Below, piece by piece: positions 1 to 8,904 of a DNA stretch of 64,000 nucleotides. The stretch spans positions 26,359,668 to 26,423,667 of the forward strand of contig NC_092569.1 in NCBI RefSeq assembly GCF_037975245.1. The letters run 5' to 3'. Position numbers and translations under genes: made by a program. Position 1 is the stretch's first letter. Each line of letters starts with the position of its first letter. The DNA comes from Apostichopus japonicus. Lineage: Eukaryota; Echinodermata; Holothuroidea; Aspidochirotida; Stichopodidae. Below the pieces are notes generated by a model. That model saw only the letters and a list, made by a program, of their open reading frames with translations, did not search any database and was not told the origin of the DNA.

Positions 1-282
1 TTTTGACTGTGGAAAAGTTGTGATCATATATGACTTTCTTTAAAATAATAAGGCTTTGCACAGATTGGTACCAGTTACACCGGAAATAAAAACATTAGTC
101 AACTTGGTCCATATGTGACGTCACAGACTATTGCCCATTCAACTCTTTTACGTTACAAAGGTCTTGCTTGGGTACGTCTAGATATAGACTTGCTTCAAAT
201 TTGGTTTGATTCGAAGTAGAAAAGAATAGTTTAATTGATTTGGTCACAAATAATCTTGCTGTTTTCACATGATTTTTTGCAG

Positions 283-399
283 CCCGCGAACAACATTCTT
301 CGGTGCCACCTGTTGAGAGCACAACTAATATGGCGACATCATCTAACACGTGCACTCAGCAGATTCAGACGACCACTGCTACCTCTGGCTCTAATGTAG
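283..399 (+). CDS. Thr/Ser-rich linker exon of a FReD-like gene (partial)
   Basis: A 117-bp open stretch sits between a good acceptor (TTTTTTGCAG at 273-282) and a GT at 400. It begins with two bases of a split codon and ends with one, so it is a phase 1-1 exon, like the stalk exons of the minus-strand FReD gene at 45-47 kb. Translated in that phase it gives about 39 residues rich in Thr, Ser and Gln (for example VESTTNMATSS and TTTATSGSN) with one Cys. It lies 1.6 kb upstream, on the same strand, of a recognisable FReD exon, so I read it as the stalk of a paralogue whose 5' end is outside the window. The splice sites and low-complexity composition are the only support; there is no diagnostic domain. 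Confidence 0.45.
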   Translation, partial: PANNILRCHLLRAQLIWRHHLTRALSRFRRPLLPLALM

Positions 400-429
400 G
401 TCTACCTTTCAGCGATTCGTGTAGAGGAG

Positions 430-845
430 TAGCTGGACTTTTTCTTAAGGGGTGGGAGCAGAGGCGGGGGGGGGGTGGATGGGGTGGAGCAGGTCATGCA
501 GAACATCCCTATTAACAGAAAACTCTACTTTTGACAATGTTTGCCCTGGAGGCGGGGGGGGGGGGTTGGGATGGGTAGGGTTAAGACAAAAGTATATTTT
601 TGGTGGCGGAGGTGAACAAAACTGACAAATTATTTCGAGCACATATAAAAGGGAATGGGGGGGGGGGGTGGGTGAAGCATGTTTTTCTAAAGGTCAGGCA
701 GAACATACTTCTACCCAAAAAAAACCTACTTTTGGTAATGTTTGCCCTGGGGGCGGAAGGGGGGGGGGAGGGTTATGACAAAGTTTTTTTTGTGAAGGAG
801 GAGAAAAATACTGACAAATTATTCAGAGCAAATATAAAAACCTCT
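430..845. repeat. Two degenerate copies of a G-rich tandem unit
   Basis: A unit of roughly 200 bp occurs twice. Shared blocks are CAGAACAT, CTACTTTTG, AATGTTTGCCCTGG followed by a run of G, then ACTGACAAATTATT and AGCA.ATATAAAA. Each copy carries runs of 9 or more G (near 469, 556, 657 and 757). No coding signal is convincing. It lies in what would be an intron of the plus-strand FReD paralogue. Confidence 0.7.
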
Positions 846-1984
846 AGATCGTACGTAATAACAAAGCTATAATGGCTCATTGGATTTTGTTACATTATGA
901 TTTTACTCAATATTGCAACCGTTCTCGAAATTGCCGTAATTGAAAAAAAAAATCATTTTCATCCTGTGCCTCATCCTGTGTATAGCGGCTTTTTAAACAT
1001 ATTTGAAGATAAAAACAGAAATATTTGTCCAATATTCGTCTTCATCAGAGATCCACGGGATATCCCCCACTCCCACTCTATTTCTCTGTATATTTGCATT
1101 TGTCCCTGCTCTTTCTCTCATTCATATCTTCATATTTACTAACCAGTCTGTATACGACTCTTCTTTGATTTTATGAATGTGAGGTCCAGCTTTTCTAAAA
1201 AACAAAGCAAATATTGGTTAAAAGTCTAAACAAATTTACATTTAATATTTATTCGAATTTCTAATTCGTTTTTGACAATTTCGACTATTTTATGAAAAGT
1301 TTACCTTCTTACGGTTATATGTTTCTGTTATTTATTAAATTTTAAGTTCTTGTCTTACATTTCTACCATTTGGTAACAAACTTGCAACTACTAACCCCAA
1401 AATATCATTTTTATTTTGCATTTTATCGCACTTTTATGTTATTACGAATCGAATAAGTATAGGAACAAGTGGAAATTTCGACATTTATTTTTGAACATCC
1501 CACTATTTTAACTAGAAATTCCTAATAGTTTATTTCAAAATGTAAACTTTTCCTGACGACTAGAATTAGGCTTCCTTCTAAATGTCGATTGTTTATTAAA
1601 TATTTAATAGAAATTGTATGTGTTTTATGTAAAAATTTGGAGATGATTTATCTCGAAACGTTGCCTTTTGAAGTATTAATTTTTCCTTCCGCCTCTTCGT
1701 TAGTTATCGACTTTTCATCATTAAATATCAGTTTCTTTTTTAAATTTCTGCTGTTCATGAAACTGTGACATGTTAGGGCGAAATCCTTCGTCAAAGTATC
1801 GACAAAAAAGAAAATGGTCGACGATTTTTTTTGGAACCGGAAGACCTTGTGTTAGCCTACTGGAAAGATTAAGCTGAATGAATGTGTACACAAGTTATAT
1901 ATTATCCAATTTGGAAAAGATATGTCACTTCATGGATTGCTTGCTTGCTATTAAGTAACTTGATTATTTCAATGTTATTATTAG
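846..1984. other. Intron-like AT-rich sequence, no feature seen
   Basis: AT-rich unique-looking sequence between the linker exon and the broken FReD exon. I looked for a small exon coding for the start of a FReD domain (a DC-P type segment, as at 44073-44146) and did not find one. Confidence 0.5.
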
Positions 1985-2558
1985 ATGAAAGACTGCTCGG
2001 ATGTCTTCAATGCTGGTTTTACTACCAATGGCATCTATAATAATCATAATAATAATAATAATAATAATACACAGTTCTTATAAAGCGCAAATACACACTA
2101 AAGTCTCCATGCGCTGATTATTATTAATCCCTGGTCATTGGTAACTTGTCACACCCACACACCAAAGTGTGCACAATTCAATCAATCTCTCCTGGGGCAC
2201 CACAGTGCACCACAACCACGTGTCCCCGGGGGACTTCCCATAGGGTGTAGCCACAAACCTGCGCACGCAACTATATTTACAAGTTACCTCGCAGGTCCCC
2301 ATTTATACACCTGGGTGAAGAGAGGCAATGGAGATAAAGCGCCTTGCCCAAGGACACAACGCAATGATCTGACCAGGGCTCGAACCTGTAATCCTTAGAT
2401 CACAAGTCCACTGCCTTAACCACTTGACCACAACGCCCTCCGATACCATCAATCCAACTAACTTGACCACAACGCCCTCCTATACCATCAATCCAACTAA
2501 CTGGAATGGGGCGTCATTTGATGTCTTCTGTAACATGACTGACGGAGGAGGATGGACG
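1985..2558 (+). pseudogene. FReD exon (N-terminal part of fibrinogen domain) broken by a SINE
   Basis: After an AG at 1983-1984 the sequence reads MKDCSDVFNAGFTTNGIY, is interrupted at about 2042, and resumes at 2481 as TINPTNWNGASFDVFCNM and then TDGGGWT, ending at 2558 in ACG|GTAAGT. This is the conserved start of a fibrinogen C-terminal domain (C..WF.AG...Y.I.P.....F.V.CNM.DGGGWT). It aligns codon by codon with the intact exon at 42589-42717 on the other strand, with the same splice positions and an almost identical start of the downstream intron (GTAAGTCTAGTATGACATCC). The inserted SINE brings stop codons, so this exon cannot be translated normally. The following FReD exons were not found before the S20 gene, so the locus is probably a truncated paralogue. 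Confidence 0.85.
2042..2480 (-). mobile_element. tRNA-derived SINE inserted in a FReD exon
   Basis: Read on the minus strand it starts GGAGGGCGTTGTGG, has a Pol III A box (TGGTCAAGTGGTTAAGG) and B box (GGTTCGAGCCC), then the body TTGGGCAAGGCGC...CACCCAGGTGTATAAATGG, and ends in an (ATT)n tail. A near-identical full copy lies at 55272-55668. The flanks share CTATA, a possible target duplication. Next to the 5' end a segment of about 39 bp spanning the SINE/exon junction is tandemly duplicated (2423-2441 with flank, repeated to 2480), so that duplication happened after insertion. Confidence 0.88.
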
Positions 2559-3617
2559 GTAAGTCTAGTATGACATCCTATAGTATAATACTGTATTGCT
2601 TTATTTCGATTTCTTTATTGTTACTTTCACATTATTTGTTATTGTATTGTATGTATATTTTTGCTTTTGAATTGGTAGAAATAAATAAATCAAATCACAC
2701 TGTACAAAAATGGTGTCTGCGTCCTGATCTAAAAGAATATCGAAAGGTCCAATTGTGTATGTAATTATATGCGTTTGCTTTGAAGGTCAATGCGTTAAAT
2801 GTTCCCAAAAGTAAAACATCATTGACGTTTTAACTATTCTATATCAATGTCGACTTTTCTCTTTGAGTCGCTCGCGAAAGTCTATCTTGACATTTAGATG
2901 TCAAAATGAGGAAATTTCTCTCAAAGGGTAACCAACAAGTGACATTTTAGGGTCCTTGTGGCAAATTAAATGCGTCAAACAAGTACCCCGTCACAGATTA
3001 GATTTTGTATGGGGGGGGGGGGACTGGGTGTGTCTTTTTGACCACGTCCGCATAGGACCCATTGTTCTGTAAAGAATTCGGGAAGGGAGGGGTTGCCCTG
3101 TAATACCTAGGAAGTAGTCTCACAGCAAGTGACTTGGGTTAAAACGGTGGATCAGTAGTTTGGTTTTCGTGGACAGGTTCTCCTTTAGGTGACTCTGGCC
3201 AACATCCCCCGATTTTTGCTATGTGAGAAGCCCCCGCCTTTCCCAGATGAACTCTGGGTTGCACCCTTGACCAGTAGTAGAAAACCATTGACGAACAAAT
3301 GCATCCCTTGTGGTAGTTTGACGAGTATCGACAAGCTGAGGACGCTATTTCACTAAAACTTCTCTGTCAGTTAGTTATGGGTTTAAATGGGGGCGCTATA
3401 AAGAATTTTCTTCAATCTCGCCATATTAATCTTGACCAGGACCAAACCAAGAGTTTTGACATTACGTGGTTACATGTATGTATTCATCTTGTTTAAGCTT
3501 TGAAGCCGTCAAATAGAGATTGCGCAGGGTTTACGCTCCCCGCTGATTGATTGAAACAGTCAACGAATGTTTCATGGTTACCTTATCGAGATGCGAGGCA
3601 ACTTCACAGTGGTGTGT
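2559..3617. other. Non-coding sequence after the broken FReD exon
   Basis: The first ~35 bp match the intron start of the minus-strand FReD gene. The rest shows a poly(G) tract near 3012 and no exon I can support; in particular, no segment coding for the Q-R-R-x-D-G-S-V-D continuation of a FReD. Confidence 0.5.
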
Positions 3618-3770
3618 TGTAACGTTTGATGTTTACGTATATGTCTTATTTACGTAGATATAAACAGAGTCAGAACTTTTCGGAGGTCGCCATGTTTATT
3701 GCTGATCTGAAAGAGGTCGCTCTTTACTTTTACATGAATTACAATATGATCGCAATATCAATACACTACA
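3618..3770 (-). repeat. 3' LTR of the gypsy element
   Basis: 153 bp, nearly identical to 7894-8046 (differences include AGTC/GTCT near 3673 and ATGATCGCAAT/ATAATCGCAAC near 3748). Terminal TG/CA. Unusually short for a gypsy LTR. Confidence 0.93.
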
Positions 3771-3788
3771 TCCCTTCCCCCTTTTAGA
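3771..3788 (-). other. Polypurine tract of the gypsy element
   Basis: On the minus strand AAAAGGGGGAAGGGA directly abuts the 3' LTR, where the plus-strand primer of LTR retrotransposons lies. Confidence 0.8.
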
Positions 3789-3890
3789 CTTAAACTTAAA
3801 ACGTGTGAAATACCTTTTGAAAACGATAACAATTTTGATTGTTGCTAAACACAACGATTCCATAACTAACTATTTAGCTAGTCTATGCTT

Positions 3891-4881
3891 TCAACTCGGT
3901 AACAAAGTCTTTAAATCTTTTGGGAACTTTTCTGATACGAGTTGGTCGGGTAGGTGTAGGCTACTCTCAGTTTGTAGTGGAGTTGCACTCCTATCCGAAT
4001 GAGTTTCATCAGTTTGATACTTTTTGAGGTGAGCGGAAATCCTTTTGTATTGAACTCCTTCTGGGGATTCAACAGTTACTTGACTATTAATTCTGTCAAC
4101 CACTTCACAAAATGGTGCAGTCAACTTGTTTTGCTCCTTTTGTTTTACAAGTACATGATCGCCTATTTGTATGTCACTAGTTTTAGCATGTCGTTTTACA
4201 TCAGCATAATCCTTTGCTTTTTGTTTCATTTCAGTATCCCTGTCTTTCATGTTTTCTTCCTGACTTTGGGAAAATTTCACATCAGGTAATGTTGTCCTGA
4301 GTGACCTTTTGAAAAGACTCTCTGCAGGGCTCACACCTGTTGTAGAGTGTGGGGTGGAACGATAAGCCAGCAGAAAGTTATTTAACAAGTTCCAGTCAGA
4401 CTTTTGAATCTGTGCGATTTTAAGTACTTTTAAAATCGTCCTATTTTGCCTTTCAACTTCCCCGTTGGCCTGAGGCCATAACGGTGTACTCTTCCTATGT
4501 TCAATTCCTGAGGTACTCAAAGAAGTTTTCAAATTCAATTGAAGTGAAGTTAGAAGCATTGTCAGTTTTGAGACTCTCTGGTAGGCCAAATCTACAAAAT
4601 ATGCGTTCCAAACATTCAATAACATTTTCAGTAGTTATTGATTTCAGGGTGTATACTTCGAAAAATCTACTGTAGTAATCAACTGTTACTAACAAATATG
4701 ATCCATCAGGTAATGGGCCAAGAATATCAGTTGCCAAATGTTGCCAAGGTTCTGTCGGTAATGGTGTCGACTTTATTGGTTCAGGGAAATTTGCCTTACC
4801 AACCACCTGACAACCGTGACATGATTTACATTTTCGTTCTTTGTCCTTGTCGGCTCCAGGCCACCATACCTTTGTACGCAA
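3891..4881 (-). pseudogene. gypsy integrase core and C-terminal part (frameshifted)
   Basis: Two overlapping open segments in different frames (4501-4881 and 3891-4625) together cover the integrase. The first has part of the zinc-binding region (CKSCHGC) and the catalytic core start (DILGPLPDG, VDYYSRF, TDNASNFTS). The second has the core end (GIEHRKSTPLWPQANGEVER), which contains the third acidic residue of the D,D-35,E triad in NGEVER, followed by a C-terminal region with the usual DHVLVKQ motif. A frameshift near 4500 separates them. Not functional as it stands. Confidence 0.9.
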
Positions 4882-5663
4882 CCTTTGCTTGCTTTAACTA
4901 TGCCTTGATGGCCTTCGTGTGCTAAATTTATCACTTGAGCACGAAGAGATTGTGGAATGACAATGCGGGTGCCCCTTAAAACTAGTTGTCCCAACACTGC
5001 CAATTCGAACCTCACACTTTTGTACCCTTTTGGAATGTCAGTCCAGTTTTCATTTATGACACATTTTCTTAACAATGATATTTCTGGATCCACTGATGAT
5101 TCTTTTTCTACCTGTTGGATTGGTATCGCCACTGGAGTTGCATGACTAGCAATAAACCGAATATGTTCTTCCCCTATGTTTTGACCACTCGATTTTGCCC
5201 CCTTTTTGGAAATTAACCTTGAGAGACAATCAGTTATGTTCCCTGGGCCAGGAATATAGACTACTTGGAAGTCATATGACTGTAACCTCAGGACCCATCG
5301 CTCAATTCGAGCAGAAGGTTTTGCCTTTTTAGCATAGATATACTGGAGAGGTTTGTGGTCAGTCAGCAACTCAAATGAAATACCATAAAGATATATATGA
5401 AATCTTTCACATGCCCACACGATTCCTAATGCTTCTTTCTCAGTTTGCGAGTAACGTTTCTCAACATCACTCAAACTTCTACTCGCATACGCTATTATGT
5501 GGGGCTGGCCTGCTTGAATTTGCACTAATATACCACCTAGACCGACTGGGCTTGCATCAGTTATGACTTTGGTCTTAGCATTTGGGTCGAAATAACCTAG
5601 CATTTCAGCCTTTGTCAATGCATCTTTAAGATCGCAAAATGATTTGTTTGGTCTGGGCCCCAC
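4773..5663 (-). pseudogene. gypsy RNase H and integrase N-terminal zinc finger
   Basis: The segment begins just after the RT, with the tether motif, and contains the RNase H landmarks TDASPVGLGGILVQ, YSQTEKEALGIVWACERF and LTDHKPLQ, then the connection region and the integrase zinc-finger start (AHEGHQGI). The frame is lost near 4880, in the middle of the zinc finger, and at its start near 5650, where it shifts relative to the RT frame. Length and order fit gypsy-type pol. Confidence 0.9.
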
Positions 5664-6712
5664 TCAAATATAACCCCTTTTTTGTCAGTCGCCTTAGTGG
5701 TTCAGACACGGTCGCAAGATCTGGAATGAATCGCGCACAATATTGGACTAATCCAAGAAAACTACGCACTTCGCTTGCATTAGTAGGCCTGCATGCATCT
5801 CGTACTGCTTGAATTTTCTCATCACTGGGACTTACCCCATTGCTTGAGAGATCATGACCCATGAATGTAAGTTTATCAAGACCAAATTGGCATTTGTCCT
5901 TATTCAATGTTAAACCTGCTTTAGAGATACAGTCCAGTACTTTAACTAATCTGGTAATGTGTTGTTCCTCGTCTTTCCCATGAACAATTATATCGTCAGA
6001 TATGTTGTGGGCTCCCTCACATCCTGTAATGACTTGCTGTATGATGTGTTGGTACGTTTCAGGAGCAGAGCTAATCCCGAACATAAGCCTCTTGTACCGG
6101 AATAGTCCAGCATGTGTGACGAATGTTGTAATTTCCCGAGAACTCTCCTCTAACTCGATCTGGTGAAAATCCCATTTTAGGTCCAGCTTGGTAAATAGGG
6201 AACTACCGTTCATTTCGTAGAGAACTTCTTCAACCGTAGGGATCGGGTGCCTTTCCCGGATGATCGCGTCATTGGCTAGTCTCATGTCCACACACAATCG
6301 AATATCGCCCCCAGATTTAGGAACTATAACTACCGGGCTTACCCAAGGTGTAGGGCCTAACTTCTTCGATGATATCTTGTTCCATTAGTTCCTTCAACTT
6401 GTCTTTAACTTTTGGTCGGAGGCTGAATGGAATTCTGCGTATGCTTTGTGCTACCGGTTTCACAGACTGATTATTGTGGATTTTCGCTTGATATCCTTTT
6501 AGTTTGCCGAATCCTTCAAAACATTGCGGGTATTGTGCAGGGATATCCTGTGCACTCTTTATTTGGTTAATGTCAAGTCCGATTTTAAGCACATTCAGCT
6601 CGATTGCGCTCTCTTTCCCTAATAGAGGGCATCCTTCTCCTTCGATAACATAGAATGTTGCTTCGGTTTTAGACTCGCGGATCTTTGCTGTCGTTGCAAA
6701 TTTTTCTAGCAC
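5626..6712 (-). pseudogene. gypsy reverse transcriptase (two frames)
   Basis: The 6317-6712 segment holds the region between protease and RT and the first RT block (RRIPFSLRPKVKDKLKELM). The frame shifts near 6350, and 5626-6297 continues with CVDMRLAN, LFTKLDLKWDFHQIEL, the FGISSAPETYQ block and the catalytic block ISDDIIVHG, where the usual Y/F-x-D-D is S-D-D. The C-terminal thumb motif NGVSPSDEKI..V...P.N..EVRSFLGLVQYC is present. The shift at 6350 alone prevents a single polyprotein. Confidence 0.93.
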
Positions 6713-6739
6713 TCCAAGGTTTTCCGCCTCCGTATGGAT

Positions 6740-7160
6740 ACAAAGTCTTATCTATTTTTGCCTACTCGCAGGTTATCCGTTGTTGCTTTAAATTGTCCCA
6801 TGTCTTTTTGTCGATAATGTTGCATGATGCGCCTGAATCAATCAGCATCTCGACATTGACTCTCCTACTTTTACATCTACTGTTACACCTGACTTACGGG
6901 AACTGGTCACTGCGAAGGCAAAGTCATTTGCCAAGTCAACTAGATTGACGTCATCATCATCTTTTCTGTTCCGGTTCTGTCTTCCCCCTTTTTGCTGCCC
7001 CTTTTGATAACGTTCTGGTTTAGTTTTGCACATCTTCGCAAAATGCCCGATTAAATGACACTTTGTGCAGACTCATCTTTCGCGGGACAGTTTAAATCGC
7101 GTGAAAAAATGTCCTTCTCTACCGCAGCGATAACAACAATTATCTTTATTATTGGCTTTT
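6740..7160 (-). pseudogene. gypsy nucleocapsid zinc knuckles and protease
   Basis: Near 7108-7140 the minus strand encodes CYRCGREGHFF, and near 7025-7060 a second CCHC-like block ending GHFAKMC: two nucleocapsid zinc knuckles, the first lacking its final Cys. A basic linker (KGQQKGGRQNRNRK) follows. At 6825-6845 the strand reads MLIDSGASCNIID, which carries the retroviral aspartic protease D-S-G active-site motif. Stops and shifts separate these parts. Confidence 0.85.
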
Positions 7161-7202
7161 CCCTTTCATTTTTATTCCAGTGTGCCCCTTTAAGGCTTTG
7201 CC

Positions 7203-7858
7203 TCACATGATTTGACCTTTGGCCAACGCGATTAACTGATTCTGACTTTCAGTGTTCAAGTTTGACCCGTGGTTACTTTCTAACTCCATTGCTTTCATCT
7301 GTGCATCAACGGTTTCCATTGCTCGAGAAATTTCTTGTAAATCATCTAATTTTAGCCCTGTCCCTTTTGTCAACAACTTACGCCGTAGGGCTGATGAATT
7401 ACATTTATCAATCACTTGATCACGAATGTGCTCCTTTGATTCTTGGCCAAACTCGCAATTTACCGCTTGTCGCGTTAATCGCGCTATGGTCAACGGTTTC
7501 AGATTCCTCCTGTCTCAGATTTGGCGGAATATGTGCCGCTCATAAGGCACGTTGACTTTAGGTGTGAAATAGTCATCTAATGTTTTCATAGTAAGCTCGT
7601 ACTTACTCTGCGTTGTCGTCGTATCTGTACTATTAGTACTAGGTTGTAGTGTTGGCAACGTTTCAAACAGATCCTGCACATCCATGCCCGCCGTGTATAG
7701 CAGTAATGCAGTTTTCTGTTCGTCATCGGTTATCCCCCTACTTGTTATGGAAATGGTGAATGCTCTTTTCCAACGTTTCATCGAGGAGACATACTTGCAA
7801 AGTCGCCCGTCATATTAAACGATGCCACCGTATCCACGTCCAGTGCTACTGTCATGAT
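7203..7858 (-). pseudogene. gypsy gag (frameshifted)
   Basis: A start at 7856-7858 (MTVALDVDTV) opens the gag frame, which is lost near 7790 and resumes as a helical capsid-like region (WKRAFTISITSRGITDDEQK, ALLLYTAGMDVQDLFETLP, YFTPKVNVPYERHIF). Another open segment, 7203-7493, continues the capsid (RLTRQAVNCEFG, IRDQVIDKCNSSALRRKLL). This arrangement is typical of the gag of many invertebrate gypsy elements. Confidence 0.85.
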
Positions 7859-7893
7859 GATAAGTGATGTTTTTACTTTACCTCGTCGCCATA

Positions 7894-8046
7894 TGTAACG
7901 TTTGATGTTTACGTATATGTCTTATTTACGTAGATATAAACAGAGTCTGAACTTTTCGGAGGTCGCCATGTTTATTGCTGATCTGAAAGAGGTCGCTCTT
8001 TACTTTTACATGAATTACAATATAATCGCAACATCAATACATTACA
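7894..8046 (-). repeat. 5' LTR of the gypsy element
   Basis: 153 bp, partner of 3618-3770. On the minus strand the LTR end is followed after two bases by TGGCGACGAGG (about 7881-7891), a plausible tRNA primer-binding site since it begins with TGG, complementary to a CCA end; I cannot name the tRNA with confidence. Confidence 0.93.
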
Positions 8047-8790
8047 TGTGTGTCTGAGTGTAGGTGGGTACTACAACAAGAACAGGGTCAAGGCTTAATA
8101 TTTCATTTCTTAGAATATGAAATTCTTCACAACAAGTCAGAATAACCCCTCAAGACTCCCAAAATGACCCATGTGCTGAAACTCTAAATATGTAGCTTTT
8201 AACTTTACAAGTTTCTACAAATATCATGGAAACTAAGACTTGGTCCTACGTTGTTCTCTTTTTGTCAAAATCAACAGAATAACTGTCTAGAAATAAACCA
8301 TTCTTGACTAAATTTTGACCCTGAGACAATTTGCAACATTATGCTTTCACTGTGAAAATTTAAGGAAACACCCATTCCAATACAAACAATTGTCCTTCAA
8401 TGTTCTTTAAATGTAACATACCAGTTAAGCTGTCACAAGATGTAAACATAACAAAATGTAACTTTGCAAACTACTGCAGTAAGACTAAATACGGTAACCC
8501 TTTTTTCACTTTCACGCGTATGATTTATTTTGTTCTAATCAAGTGTTATTTAAGGGCAATTTTTTTGTAAGAACATTAGTTGCAAACATGAAGATATTTG
8601 TTAATAGTTCAAGGAACTTTAATAAAAATAAATGTCTTTCACAGTAAAGAAGCTACCTGGATAACATTCTCGCCTGCAGGTGCAGAACACTTTCATGATT
8701 TTTGTTGTTGTTGACAATTTAGGAAGATTTACTGGAATATCCACTTAAAGGCAAAAAAAAAAAAAAAAAAAAATCACAAGATCCAAGTTT
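8047..8790. other. Intergenic AT-rich sequence
   Basis: No gene or repeat I recognise. An A-run of about 18 at 8755-8773 lies just beyond the S20 poly(A) signal. Confidence 0.5.
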
Positions 8791-8797
8791 CACTCAT

Positions 8798-8803
8798 TTT
8801 ATT
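8798..8803 (-). terminator. Poly(A) signal of S20
   Basis: AATAAA on the minus strand about 100 bases downstream of the S20 stop codon, followed by a GT-rich stretch. Position suits the 3' end of the S20 mRNA. Confidence 0.65.
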
Positions 8804-8904
8804 ATCTGTGTTTCAAAAACAGGCAGAAATAAATTTCTGAAAATGTCAAACATAATCAGCCACAACTGGATGAATTCAGTCACATGGCGGCTGATGGTTC
8901 CAGT

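Larger units (their letters stand above)
3618..8046 (-). mobile_element. Ty3/gypsy LTR retrotransposon, complete but decayed
   Basis: Two 153-bp LTRs (3618-3770 and 7894-8046) in direct orientation bound a 4.4-kb element. The LTRs begin TGTAACG and end TTACA on the plus strand, and 5-bp TGTGT repeats flank both sides as a target duplication. Read on the minus strand the internal part carries gag, zinc knuckles, aspartic protease, reverse transcriptase, RNase H and integrase in the Ty3/gypsy order (integrase last). The LTRs differ at only a few sites, suggesting a fairly recent insertion, yet the reading frame is broken several times (near 7790, 7200, 6350, 5650, 4880 and 4500), so this copy is not autonomous. 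The insertion lies between the broken FReD exon and the S20 gene. Confidence 0.95.
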
